Notes under the pieces: model-generated
Database searches by the model: none
Told to the model about the DNA's origin: nothing
What the model saw: the letters and a program-made list of their open reading frames with translations, nothing else
Assembly: GCA_023897205.1 (NCBI GenBank)
Contig: JAHWDD010000001.1
Location: 2,976,001 to 3,040,000 of the forward strand
Origin: Exophiala sp. HKRS030
Lineage: Eukaryota > Ascomycota > Eurotiomycetes > Chaetothyriales > Herpotrichiellaceae
DNA length: 64,000 nucleotides
Direction: 5' to 3'
Shown here: positions 23,226 through 34,632 of the stretch, one piece after another
Layout: each line of letters starts with the position of its first letter
Position numbering within the stretch: position 1 is the first letter of the stretch
Position numbers and translations under genes: made by a program

Positions 23226-25480
23226 GATGAGGACGTGGGCTAGTAAGGTGGTGGATGTCGAGAGAAGATGCTAAGTAGGTTATAGCGGGAGGAGGACCTC
23301 GTTGGCCGGTTGCTGAATGAAGTGAATCAGAGCAAGGGCCGAGGAGAGCACAGGTTGAGAGGTAGAAGGAAGGAATTGTGCTTTGGCAATCACTTCTCTA
23401 TCGTTATTGAGAAGTTGATGGTTTGTCTGGTGGAAGAAGGAGAGAGTGATTAGAGGAGATGATGTTGTGGTGGACGGTGTGTCTGCAGATCCAGTTATCG
23501 GAAGAGTAATCAAGGTCAGAACAGACCTAGAACACGGACAAGAGGGTTGGATGATATGAAACCAAAAAGGGACAAGTGGGAAGGTGCAAGATTATGCACA
23601 GAATATGGTTGGGACCGAGATGGTGACCGGCCGTCAAGGAGTTGTTGGATCAGTGGTTTTGCCCTTGGGGGTCTTTGACGTGTGTGTCTGTTGCTTTGCT
23701 GCGGGCAGAGGAGGAAAAAAGTTCAATGTAATGGAACGGGGATGAGGCTGATAGGCGCATGCAGTAGTACTAGGCGGTGGACCGGGGATCGTTACGTCGA
23801 CTCTGGTACGTTCTTTAGGCACTTAAGTTGGTTAGCCACTTTAGCGCAGACAAATTGAGAGTAGAGAATCTACCAAACACTCTACTAAGAACTGGTGGCT
23901 AAGTCTTTAGTGAGTACTAAAGGTACGTTCTTACGTTAGAGCTGCCACCCCGGTACCTGGTTCGGCTGGGAATTTTGAAAGGGAAAATTATATCCTGGTA
24001 TTACATGGAAGACTAAGTGGCAAATGACACCACTCAGCCAATAGATTCGGGGTGATTCGCGGACAAACCAGCGTCAGATCCCCAACTCTTTTGCTTGTCA
24101 GACAACCACTTAGATCCCAGCCACCCGTGCCACTTTGGCCATGTTTTCTCCGGAAGGTCCCTCACGGTCCTTTTAGTGACTGTTGAGAAAATAGTGGAGC
24201 CTCCGTTGACCTTAGCGAGCCAGCCAGATTCCCCGCCAGAATTCTCCTCGAGGCCAGAAAAAAAGTTGGAGATGGCGGGTTTCCCTGGTCCCCGAGGCAA
24301 AACCACTGACGACTGACCAGTGAGCGTGCGCACTGACTGAGTTGGGGATCTCCAACAAAAGACCTCCCAGGTACCCAGGTACCCAGGTACCCAGGTACCC
24401 AGGTACCCAGGTACCTACAATCACCTACCAGCACAATTGACCAACTTGTCCTTTTCGCAGATTGAAGATCAGTAAACAGTGAATGATTAGTTGAGCAGAT
24501 CAAGTATTATTGCTGCTGCCTGCCCAACAGAACCCATCTTGTTTACGATATACGATCGTATCAGAGTCAAGACCTCCCGATTAGTATAGCAGGAGTCTGG
24601 CCAGAGTGGCTTCAAATAAGGATCGGGGTACCTGACAAGCCGAACCGAGTTAGAACTTAGGGGGGTCATGGGGGCCACAGGGTGCCCAGAGTCCCTGGAA
24701 GGTCCCTGGAGCCTAAAATGTCCACGGGTGTCCTGAGTGGCTAGGCCCAAGGGAGCTCGGTTAGGCCCTGGGCTCTCGGCCGCCGCTGACCCTCTCACGC
24801 CCTCTCTACGGATTAAATCTTGGTTGGGATGATGACGAGTGAGTGACGGTGTGTCTGCGGTGCAGGAGCCATTGAGGAGTGGGTTTCTGCCCACCAGTTT
24901 TAGTGCGGGCCTAGCGGCCTCCAGCAACCAATCCGGCAATTACCATTGGCTCCCCAACCGGATAAACCCTGCCCTGCGTCTGCTGTGCATCTCGCTGCAT
25001 CCTCGTCCTCGTCCCGAAAAACTTCTTTGAATTCAACAACGGCCTCACACTCCGATCACCTCGAGTAACAAACTCCAACGCCGAGAGAGAGATAGAGCCT
25101 TGCTGAAATCAAAGTCACTCTGCAGCCACCCAATACTCTTGCTGCTTGCCCATATCATTCCATCCACCATTACTAGTAATCCTGACTTTCGGTCTTGATC
25201 ACAAGAAACTAATCATCCCTCTTCCACCTCGACGAGCTGCCAACTATTGCTCTTTCCTTTCAATCTGACCTCCATCTCTCCTTCAAGTCCAACGGAACAC
25301 ACTGCTTAGAAAGAGTCTCGTTGCTCATACACTCACTAATTCACCTCTCAAACACAAGCTGTCCTCACCCTTCAGAAGACCTGCTTCAAGTGGCATTAAG
25401 TTGCTCACTTCAAGAGCCGTATAGCCTCTGTTACCTCCAAAGCACACTCGCTGTCGCTTCATAAATCAACGACCGCAATC
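23226..25480. promoter_or_regulatory. FAS2-FAS1 divergent promoter region
   Basis: The two synthase subunit genes start on either side of this 2.26 kb region, which would let them be controlled together. The 400 bases before FAS1 are CT-rich and stop-dense in all frames, as expected of a leader. CCGAGG occurs at about 23339-23344 and 24292-24297; CCTCGG is the site known for FarA/FarB/Ctf1 lipid regulators, but about one chance copy is expected here, so the support is weak. An octamer array lies at 24367-24414. No gene is evident. Confidence 0.6.
24367..24414. repeat. Octamer tandem repeat, CCAGGTAC x6
   Basis: Six perfect copies of CCAGGTAC run head to tail inside the FAS2-FAS1 intergenic region, about 1.1 kb from each start codon. 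Successive units create GGTACC palindromes every 8 bases. Confidence 0.95.
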
Positions 25481-28400
25481 ATGTACTCCGGCGGTGCCAC
25501 TGGCACTCATACTCCACGATCCTCTCAAAACCTCAGACCCCTCATCCTCACTCATGGCAGTCTCGACTACTCCTTCCTTATTCCAACTGCCCTACATTTT
25601 CCTGCCTCTCAGCTGAAAGACGCCTTCAATGCGTCTCTGCCAGAACCCACAGACGAGTTAGCTCAGGATGATGAACCTTCGTCCAATGCCGAGTTGGTCG
25701 CCCGTTACATCGGCTTCATTGCCGCTGAAGTCGATGATGACGAGGAAGCCGCTGGTTTTGTCGAAGTCCTAAAGGTCGTCTTGAACGAGTTTGAGCGATC
25801 GTTCATGCACGCCAACGATGTTCACGCCTTGGCCGCTACCTTGCCAGGAATTACCGCAAAGAAGCTGTTGGTCGTACAGTGTTATTATGCTGGTCGAGCT
25901 GCTGTGGCTAGACCTATTAAACCCCATGACTCTGCACTTCTCCGGGCCGCAGACGACGAGGAGGCTAGCATTTACACGGTTTTTGGTGGCCAAGGAAACA
26001 TTGAAGAATACTTTGACGAATTAAGAGAAGTCTATACTACATATCCCTCTTTCACCAAGGATTTGGTTGAGACTTCTGCCGAACTGCTCCAAACCTTGGC
26101 GAGAAATCCAAAGGCAGATAAGTTCTACACCAAAGGCCTCGATGTCATGACCTGGCTCGCAGACCGCGAAACCCAGCCAGATACTGACTACTTGGTATCG
26201 GCACCTGTCAGTTTGCCCTTGATCGGTCTTGTGCAGCTCGCCCACTACCAGGTCACCTGCAAAGTCCTTGGTAAAACTCCAGGTGAAGTTAATGAACGCC
26301 TCAATGGTACCACTGGCCATTCTCAAGGTGTCGTCACCGCAGCCGCCATAGCCACTGCTACATCCTGGGAGAGTTTCGCAAAAGCCGCAAAGGAAGCTAT
26401 CACCATGCTTTTCTGGATTGGTATGAGGAGCCAACAAGCCTTCCCTCGCACCAGCCTTGCCCCGTCTATCCTACAAGATTCCTTAGAAGCTGGAGAGGGT
26501 ACTCCTACTCCCATGTTGTCTGTGCGTGATCTATCCAAGACACAACTCCAAGAGCATATCGATGCAACCAACGAGCATTTGCCTGCTGATCGACACATTG
26601 CCATCTCCCTGATCAACAGCGCACGCAACTTCGTCGTCACTGGGCCCCCAATTTCCCTCCACGGTCTCAATCTTCGTCTGCGCAAGGTCAAGGCTCCTAC
26701 AGGTCTAGATCAAAACAGAATCCCTTACACTGAGCGCAAGGTTCGCTTCGTGAATCGATTCCTACCAATCACAGCTCCTTTCCACAGCCCCCTCTTGACT
26801 GAAGCTTTCAAGCACATTCAAGATGATCTGAGCGACATCAAAATCCCGGCCTCTCGCTTGACCATTCCAGTCTTCGACACAAACTCGGGAGAGGATCTCC
26901 GTGCTTCCCAAGACAAAGACATTGTCCCCTCCCTCGTGCGAATGATCACCCAAGATCCTGTTCACTGGGAACAAGCCACAGTTTTCGAAGGTGCCACCCA
27001 CATTCTCGACTTTGGGCCAGGAGGTATCTCCGGTCTGGGTGTTCTAACGAACCGAAACAAGGATGGTACTGGTGTCCGTGTCATTCTTGCTGGTGCCATG
27101 GATGGCACTAACGCCGAAGTCGGATATAAGCCAGAAATCTTTGATCGTGATGAAGAGCATGCCGTTAAGTACGCAACCAACTGGGTCACTGAGCATGGCC
27201 CAAGGCTTGTCAAGACGTCTGTCGGACAGACTTTTGTCGATACGAAGATGTCTCGTCTGCTCGGTGTCCCACCGCTCATGGTTGCCGGCATGACCCCTTG
27301 CACGGTGCCTTGGGATTTCGTTGCTGCGACCATGAACGCAGGTTATCACATCGAATTGGCTGGTGGTGGCTACTACAATGCTAAGGGCATGACCGAGGCT
27401 TTGACCAAGATCGAGAAGGCCATTCCTCCAGGCCGTGGTATCACAGTCAACCTGATCTATGTCAACCCACGTGCTATGGGCTGGCAGATCCCACTTTTGG
27501 GCCAGCTCCGAGCTGATGGTGTACCTATTGAGGGTTTGACAATCGGTGCTGGTGTGCCTTCAATTGAAGTTGCTCAAGAATACATTGACACCCTCGGTAT
27601 CAAGCACATTGCCTTCAAGCCTGGTTCCATGGATGCCATTCAATCAGTCATCAATATTGCGAAAGCCAATCCCACCTTCCCTGTTATCCTACAGTGGACT
27701 GGTGGTCGTGGTGGAGGCCATCACTCTTTCGAGGATTTCCATCAACCTATTCTGCAAATGTACGGCCGCCTTCGAAAGTGCCAGAACATCATCATTGTGG
27801 CTGGTAGTGGTTTTGGTGGTTCAGAAGACACATATCCTTACCTCACAGGTACCTGGGCTCGCAAATACGGATATCCGCCAATGCCCTTCGATGGTGTTCT
27901 TTTCGGTAGTCGTGTGATGACCGCGAAAGAAGCACACACCTCCACCAATGCAAAGAAGGCTATTGCAGAGGCCGAAGGTGCTGATGACAGCCAATGGGAG
28001 AAAACATACAAAGGCCCTATTGGAGGTGTCATCACTGTCCGCTCGGAAATGGGTGAACCAATCCACAAGCTTGCTACTCGAGGTGTCAAGTTCTGGGCTG
28101 AAATGGATCAAAAGATCTTCAGCTTAGATAAGAAGAAACGAGTCGCAGAGCTTAAGAAGCAACGCGAATATATCATCAAGAAACTCAATGATGATTTCCA
28201 GAAAGTCTGGTTCGGCAAAAACTCTGCTGGAGAAACAGTCGACCTCGAAGATATGACTTATGCTGAAGTTGTTCGCCGTATGGTTGAGCTCATGTACGTT
28301 AAGCATCAATCCCGATGGATTGAAGTTTCTCTTCGAAATCTCACCGTTGACTTCATCCGCCGTGTCGAAGAACGTTTCACCACTGAGTCTGGCAAAGCAT

Positions 28401-31400
28401 CTCTAATTCAGAGTTACGCCGAGCTAGAAAACCCTTATCCAGTTGTTGAAAAGGTGCTTGCCGCATATCCCCAATCAGAAAACCAACTCATCAACGCACA
28501 AGATGTTCAGCACTTCTTGCTTCTTTGCCAACGACGTGGTCAAAAGCCTGTGCCATTCGTTCCTTCTCTGGACGAAAACTTCGAATTCTGGTTCAAGAAA
28601 GACTCGCTATGGCAATCTGAAGATCTGGATGCCGTATTCGAACAAGACGTCGGACGTACCTGTATCCTACAGGGACCAATGGCAGCCAAATACTCGACCA
28701 AGATTGACGAGCCGATCAAGGACATCTTGGAGGGTATCACCATTGACCACATCAAAGGCTTGACCAAAGACGTTTATGGTGGACGAGAAAATGCTATCCC
28801 CGTTGTGGAATATTTCGGTGGCAAAATCATTTCATCGCCAGAAAGTGTAACTGACCTTGATGGGGTTACCGTCATTCCCGATGGCAGCCGTATCACCTAC
28901 AGACTGTCGGCTCTGCCCTCAGCACCTCTTCCTGATGCCGATGAGTGGGCTCAATTGCTTGCTGGCAAGAGCTACTCGTGGAGACACGCTCTGTTTACCA
29001 CCGATGTTTATGTGCAAGGGGCACGTTACCAAAACAACCCCCTCAAACGTATCTTGGCTCCTACCAGAGGTCTCGTCGTGGAGATCGCTCATCCCAAAGA
29101 CCCCTCCAAAACGAGCATCACGGTCAGAGAACCTACTCAATCTGGTCAACTGGTCAAGACTTTGGACATTTCCTTGACTGGCAAGAATGAGATTCTGATG
29201 AATCTGTGGGAAGAGCGAACAGCGGAGGGTGGACCAGTTGCCCTTCCCTTCAAGTTTGTCTATCATCCTGAGACCGGATACGCTCCTATCCATGAGGTCA
29301 TGGAGGGTCGCAACGACAGGATCAAAGAATTCTACTACCGAATCTGGTTTGGATCCAAGGATGTTCCCTTCGATACTCCAACCACGAACAAATTCGATGG
29401 AGGCAAAGCAACTATTGTCACTCAAGACATTGCTGATTTTGTCCACGCCGTTGGCAACACTGGTGAGGCCTTTGTGGACCGTCCAGGCAAGGAGGTTTTC
29501 GCCCCTATGGATTTCGCCATTGTTGTCGGCTGGAAAGCCATCACCAAGCCAATCTTCCCTCGTGCCATCGATGGAGATCTACTCAAGCTTGTTCATCTGT
29601 CCAACGGGTATCGAATGCTTCCAGGTGCCGAGCCCTTGAAGGTTGGTGACGAGCTACATACCTCTGCTCGTATCAACGCAGTCATCAATCAAGACGCTGG
29701 TAAGATGGTTGAGGTGTGTGGAACAATTACTCGGGATGGCCAGCCGGTCATGGAGGTAACCACACAGTTCCTCTATCGTGGCAACTATACCGATTTCGAG
29801 AACACCTTCCAACGCAAGGAGGAAACTCCTGTGCAAATCACTCTATCTTCGTCCAAGGACGTGGCTGTTCTTCGATCAAAGGAATGGTTCCACCTTGATG
29901 AGCCCGACATTGATCTTCTAGGACAAACCTTGACATTCCGTCTGTCCAGCTTGGTCCGTTTCAAGAACAAGACTGTGTTCCAGAGCGTTGAAACGATCGG
30001 ACAAGTTCTCCTTGAGTTGCCTACCAAAGAAGTCATTCAGGTTGCATCGGTGGAATATGATGCTGGTGTTTCTCATGGCAACCCAGTCATTGACTACCTT
30101 CAACGTCATGGTCAGACCATCGAGCAGCCAGTCAATTTTGAAAATGCCATTCCTCTGAGTGGCAAGACACCTCTGTCTCTCCGAGCACCCGCTTCCAATG
30201 AGACATATGCTCGTGTCTCCGGTGACTACAACCCTATCCACGTCTCCCGCATTTTCGCGAGCTATGCCAACCTGCCAGGAACCATCACTCATGGCATGTA
30301 CACAAGTGCAGCTGTGCGAAGCTTGGTTGAGACGTGGGCAGCAGAAAACAACATTGGCCGAGTTCGAAGCTACCATGTTTCATTGGTGGGCATGGTTCTC
30401 CCCAATGATGACCTGGAAGTGAAACTCGAGCATGTTGGCATGGTTGCAGGACGCAAGATCATCAAGATCGAAACCAGCAACAAAGAGACAGGTGACAAGG
30501 TGCTCCTCGCTGAAGCGGAGGTGGAACAGCCCGTGTCATCATATGTGTTTACTGGTCAAGGCTCTCAAGAGCAAGGCATGGGTATGGATCTATATGGTCG
30601 CAGTGCAGTGGCAAAGGAAGTTTGGGATCGTGCTGACCGACATTTCATGGACAACTACGGTCTTTCAATTATTAACATTGTCAAGAACAACCCCAAGGAG
30701 CTTACCATTCACTTTGGTGGACCTCGGGGCAAGGCAATTCGTCAAAACTACATGGCCATGACCTTTGAGACCATCAACGCTGATGGATCAGTCAAGTCAG
30801 AGAAGATCTTCAAGGAGATCAACGAGAACACTACATCCTATACTTATCGCTCACCCACTGGACTCTTGTCTGCAACTCAGTTCACTCAACCTGCCTTGAC
30901 CTTGATGGAGAAGGCCAGCTTCGAGGACATGCGCACCAAGGGTCTCATTCAGCGTGATAGTAGCTTCGCAGGTCATTCCCTGGGTGAATACTCTGCGTTG
31001 GCTTCGATCGCCGAAGTGATGCCGATTGAGAGTTTGGTGTCTGTGGTGTTCTACCGTGGATTGACCATGCAAGTGGCGGTGGAGAGAGACGAACAAGGTC
31101 GCAGCAACTACTCGATGTGTGCCGTCAACCCCAGCCGTATCTCCAAGACGTTCAACGAACAGGCACTGCAATATGTGGTGGAGAACATTGCTGAAAGCAC
31201 CGGCTGGCTTGTGGAGATTGTCAACTACAATGTAGCCAACATGCAATACGTGTGTGCTGGTGATCTACGAGCATTGGACTGTCTTACGAACGTGCTCAAT
31301 GTGCTCAAGTTACAAAAGATTGACATCCAGGCATTGATGCAAACCATGTCTTTGGATGATGTCAAGGCACACTTGGCCGAGATCATCGGTGAGTGCCGCA

Positions 31401-31744
31401 AGAAGACGGAAGCCAAACCACAACCCATTGAATTGGAGAGAGGCTTCGCGGTTATTCCCCTGAAGGGAATTGATGTACCATTCCACAGCACCTTCTTGCG
31501 GTCTGGCGTCAAACCATTCCGATCATTCTTGTTGAAGAAGATCAACAAGACCAGCATCGATCCGGCCAAGTTGATTGGAAAATACATACCCAATGTGACT
31601 GCGAAGCCATTTGAGATCTCCAAGGAGTACTTTGAGGAGGTGTACCGTCTGACCAATTCTCCACGACTGGCGAAGATTCTGGAAGACTGGGAAAAGTATG
31701 AGAATGCAGGAGAAGGGGTGAGACGTCTTTCGACGGTGGCATGA
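25481..31744 (+). CDS. FAS1: Fatty acid synthase subunit beta
   Basis: This intron-free 2087-aa protein is the beta chain of fungal fatty acid synthase. In order it has: the acetyl transferase with TGHSQGVV (Ser281); the FMN-dependent enoyl reductase, beginning near 580 with [15 protein letters not shown] and including [18 protein letters not shown] near 735-752; a structural region; the hot-dog dehydratase with GDYNPIHVS (Asp1582, His1587); and the malonyl/palmitoyl transferase with [10 protein letters not shown] (Ser1833). It ends about 60 bases before the C-terminal FAS1 flank turns non-coding. All catalytic residues checked are present. The gene is divergent from FAS2 and the two products together carry every activity needed for palmitoyl-CoA and stearoyl-CoA synthesis from acetyl-CoA and malonyl-CoA. 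ATG at 25481 gives [18 protein letters not shown], the usual fungal beta start. Confidence 0.97.
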   Translation: MYSGGATGTHTPRSSQNLRPLILTHGSLDYSFLIPTALHFPASQLKDAFNASLPEPTDELAQDDEPSSNAELVARYIGFIAAEVDDDEEAAGFVEVLKVVLNEFERSFMHANDVHALAATLPGITAKKLLVVQCYYAGRAAVARPIKPHDSALLRAADDEEASIYTVFGGQGNIEEYFDELREVYTTYPSFTKDLVETSAELLQTLARNPKADKFYTKGLDVMTWLADRETQPDTDYLVSAPVSLPLIGLVQLAHYQVTCKVLGKTPGEVNERLNGTTGHSQGVVTAAAIATATSWESFAKAAKEAITMLFWIGMRSQQAFPRTSLAPSILQDSLEAGEGTPTPMLSVRDLSKTQLQEHIDATNEHLPADRHIAISLINSARNFVVTGPPISLHGLNLRLRKVKAPTGLDQNRIPYTERKVRFVNRFLPITAPFHSPLLTEAFKHIQDDLSDIKIPASRLTIPVFDTNSGEDLRASQDKDIVPSLVRMITQDPVHWEQATVFEGATHILDFGPGGISGLGVLTNRNKDGTGVRVILAGAMDGTNAEVGYKPEIFDRDEEHAVKYATNWVTEHGPRLVKTSVGQTFVDTKMSRLLGVPPLMVAGMTPCTVPWDFVAATMNAGYHIELAGGGYYNAKGMTEALTKIEKAIPPGRGITVNLIYVNPRAMGWQIPLLGQLRADGVPIEGLTIGAGVPSIEVAQEYIDTLGIKHIAFKPGSMDAIQSVINIAKANPTFPVILQWTGGRGGGHHSFEDFHQPILQMYGRLRKCQNIIIVAGSGFGGSEDTYPYLTGTWARKYGYPPMPFDGVLFGSRVMTAKEAHTSTNAKKAIAEAEGADDSQWEKTYKGPIGGVITVRSEMGEPIHKLATRGVKFWAEMDQKIFSLDKKKRVAELKKQREYIIKKLNDDFQKVWFGKNSAGETVDLEDMTYAEVVRRMVELMYVKHQSRWIEVSLRNLTVDFIRRVEERFTTESGKASLIQSYAELENPYPVVEKVLAAYPQSENQLINAQDVQHFLLLCQRRGQKPVPFVPSLDENFEFWFKKDSLWQSEDLDAVFEQDVGRTCILQGPMAAKYSTKIDEPIKDILEGITIDHIKGLTKDVYGGRENAIPVVEYFGGKIISSPESVTDLDGVTVIPDGSRITYRLSALPSAPLPDADEWAQLLAGKSYSWRHALFTTDVYVQGARYQNNPLKRILAPTRGLVVEIAHPKDPSKTSITVREPTQSGQLVKTLDISLTGKNEILMNLWEERTAEGGPVALPFKFVYHPETGYAPIHEVMEGRNDRIKEFYYRIWFGSKDVPFDTPTTNKFDGGKATIVTQDIADFVHAVGNTGEAFVDRPGKEVFAPMDFAIVVGWKAITKPIFPRAIDGDLLKLVHLSNGYRMLPGAEPLKVGDELHTSARINAVINQDAGKMVEVCGTITRDGQPVMEVTTQFLYRGNYTDFENTFQRKEETPVQITLSSSKDVAVLRSKEWFHLDEPDIDLLGQTLTFRLSSLVRFKNKTVFQSVETIGQVLLELPTKEVIQVASVEYDAGVSHGNPVIDYLQRHGQTIEQPVNFENAIPLSGKTPLSLRAPASNETYARVSGDYNPIHVSRIFASYANLPGTITHGMYTSAAVRSLVETWAAENNIGRVRSYHVSLVGMVLPNDDLEVKLEHVGMVAGRKIIKIETSNKETGDKVLLAEAEVEQPVSSYVFTGQGSQEQGMGMDLYGRSAVAKEVWDRADRHFMDNYGLSIINIVKNNPKELTIHFGGPRGKAIRQNYMAMTFETINADGSVKSEKIFKEINENTTSYTYRSPTGLLSATQFTQPALTLMEKASFEDMRTKGLIQRDSSFAGHSLGEYSALASIAEVMPIESLVSVVFYRGLTMQVAVERDEQGRSNYSMCAVNPSRISKTFNEQALQYVVENIAESTGWLVEIVNYNVANMQYVCAGDLRALDCLTNVLNVLKLQKIDIQALMQTMSLDDVKAHLAEIIGECRKKTEAKPQPIELERGFAVIPLKGIDVPFHSTFLRSGVKPFRSFLLKKINKTSIDPAKLIGKYIPNVTAKPFEISKEYFEEVYRLTNSPRLAKILEDWEKYENAGEGVRRLSTVA

Positions 31745-34632
31745 ATTCGATAAGGGTATTGGGTTTCAGCGATTGATGATTTGCAAAAGCAAAGCAGTAT
31801 TGATTCGGGAGGCGTTTAGAAGGAGTAGGATTGGCAGTATGATGTGTAGAGGTTGATTGCTTAGATTTCCTTTTTTTCCCTCAGTTGTACAGATAGTCAA
31901 GATTAAGTAGTGAGGCTTTTGTCAAAAGGCCCACAGTTTGATAATGAAAGCGGCATTTCATTACCTCTTTATGCAAAGGTTTCTTGAATTGGCGATGATG
32001 TGTTTTCTCGGCTAGGAACCATGTAACCTGATGATTGATAAGGGGCACTAGTTAGAGTAGTGGATGATAGGCGACTTGCGACTGGCAATAGGCGACTAGC
32101 GACCGGCGAGAATAGATTGAAAAGCCGCAGCATGAAGACCGAGATAATGGTAGTTAGGGATATGATCTCAGGTATCTACGGAGTAAGTAGCGAAGGCATC
32201 TACCAAGTAGGACGGTGACGAGGACTTCACGTTTTGGTGGGGAAGGTCGATAGTTTTGGAAGGTACGATCGGCGGTTGGACGGACGCTCGTTCAACTTGG
32301 TGGTGGCTTAAATCGGTAGGGACGCACTTGCCACGGATCACTGTTTGCGCCTGCCTGCCTAAGGTACCTACCTAGGTACTCCGTTCTTGGGGGTCAATCG
32401 AAATGCGGGAGTTTGGGCAAGTGCTAATGAGTTCTGCGGAAAGTGGCAGTCGCGGTCGCCAACCTCGGTATTGCGTATGGTATGCTGTTCACATCGCGCA
32501 TGATGAAACCACGATGGGAGTATGGATAGATACTCCAGACGCAACCATTTAGAGTAGTTGACTAATGGGAAGGACAAGGGGATGGGAGGCTCGAGAGTGG
32601 ACATGGGGCGGAGACACGGCCTGCATCCAGGCTAGTCACTGGCAGTCAACTAGTTACAAGTTAGCAGTAGAAGAAAAGACGTGAAGAGTGAGAAAGTGAG
32701 AGTGTGAGAGAGAGTACTTGGGACACCGAGGTAGAATTTAGAAATTGATCTGCCCCTTCCGGTCGAAGATTCCAAGTCTTCTCGAAGACGAAAGAACGGG
32801 TAGGTAAGGTTTCAAGCCACATGGTGACATGGCGTCGGGATAAGAAACGATGTTATGGAGTATTCCCAAGAACCAAGACCCAAGAACCAAGAACTAAGAA
32901 CCAAAAACTTCGCACCACGGTAGGCAGAAAAGGCAAAAAAGCATGCCGCCGCCGCAATGCTTGTGTATTCTCGTACCGAGGCGGGTCCACTTCGCATGGG
33001 CATGAGTTCCCCTAACGGGCTGGAAGGGGAGAGATCGACAGGAACAGGTTAGCAACTGTCGCATTGGATTCTATTCTACCTTGGATGTGGTTTACTGTGC
33101 TCGTCCACGCTGTGAACCTGAGGTAGTCTTTGTTTTGTATGGTTGCATCTTGATATCTGATGTGTTATATCTTGCCCTACCTCTGTTGCATTGGATTGAG
33201 GCTTTAGTGGCTGGAGATTGGGGGCTAAGCAGTAAGTATCTACTTAGGTCATTAGGGTAGTGGCTGAAGTGGCTGTTCGGGGTTAGCTTTTGGGCCTTGG
33301 GGGTGTTTTAGTGGATGTCAAGCTACTAACTACTCCGTAGAGCTGCTAGGACTATTAGGGCGAGTTAGGCTAACTCACTTCTGTCGTTTCGCCTAACTCA
33401 ATCTTCATCACATCACTCTTTCAATTTACAAGGGTGAAGACCATCCCTCTCAACACCGTTGCACAACTCTTGTGCACCTCGGGTCGACTCTTGCGATACA
33501 AACACCAAGAGGACAAATCCTTGGGATTGTGCTGATCAAGGTACCCCTAGTCTCTTTAGCTTCTAGTGGACGGTAGGGTGACACTGACATCCGACACCGC
33601 GACCCCCTTCGACCTCTTATCCGGCGCCTAACCCACTCGGTCAGAGCCTACGTTGGTTCGCTCGAGAGAATCAGAGATCGCCTGTTCGCCTCGCTGCTAC
33701 GCTAATCAAAGTCTATTGCCTGAGTCCGAGCGAGGCCCTTGTCTCCTGGACTCCTGGGCGTGCCTGGGGGAAACGGGCAGAGGCTGCTGGACGGAGTAGA
33801 AGGCTAAGGAGGCGCATCAACTCTAATTTCCACCGCCACAACGGCTAAGGAATGTCCTTGGAACTCCACATCGCACATCGCACCTTCCATCTTCCACCAC
33901 TGATCTTTTCGCATTGCACCTTCCACCTGTCAGTGTCACCAAACGACCTTGTCCGTTCCTTCCGCCCACAAACTCCATCGTTCGCATTTTTGATTCTCTC
34001 GTCGACTCAAAACTCATCCATGCTGGTTCCTCGTTCTCTCCCCTCCACTCAATCCACATGCTCATCAACGCCTTGGTTGGTCGACAATTCTACCATGACC
34101 CCTCCCAGATCTTCATGGGGACGAGACTCTACCAGCTCCAGTAAGTCATTCCTATGGATCCCGATGCCATGTGGTGCTTCTGGCACTTTGCATCTCTCTC
34201 TCGCTTTGTCGACGAAGCGGAACGTTCTTCATCATCCCCGACCTTGATCTGTATTAGAAACTCCACGACACCAGTCATGACCACTCTGGTTCGTGCCCCA
34301 TTCTCGCCTTCTTTTCGTCTTTTAGCCTTTGAGCCCACCATCGTTTGTCTTTCTCAAGGCTAACTTGCCTCTGTCTCCTTCTGTCTCCCTCATGTGATTT
34401 TGGAGCCGTGCCAAAGTCATTGTTAACTGGTTACCTCGTCACCTCTAAACTCTTTTACGCGACTACCTCCACCATGCCTTTGAATCTTTCCAGTACCCTC
34501 AGTTGATCAGGCTGTCGAGATTCTTCCCAAATGCTTCTACCTTCTCGAGTCTGATCTCGTGTCTTTGCCATTAATTGATTCAATCTACCCTCGTACTTAC
34601 ATGCGCAATCTTTCCTTGCCGGATATCCTATA
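31745..34632. other. Long intergenic region after FAS1
   Basis: No gene is supported in this 2.9 kb. The open frames are short and antisense or CT-rich. Short CTAG- and GGTAC-containing motifs recur, for example around 32360-32385. The segment 33830-34630 is strongly CT-rich and has a GTAAGT at 34141, so it is probably the 5' leader of the next gene with a possible leader intron. Confidence 0.5.

Noticed and set aside
24487..24939. 150-aa minus-strand frame in the FAS intergenic region
   Set aside because: No motif, and it lies in promoter or leader sequence; likely chance.
17622..31744. FAS pair as part of a polyketide or mycotoxin cluster
   Set aside because: No polyketide synthase, P450 or cluster regulator is nearby, and the neighbours are unrelated; both subunits look like the primary-metabolism enzyme.
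33852..34247. 131-aa plus-strand frame upstream of the zinc-site protein gene
   Set aside because: Ser/His-rich translation of CT-rich leader DNA, with no conserved pattern. It may be leader sequence or hold a leader intron.
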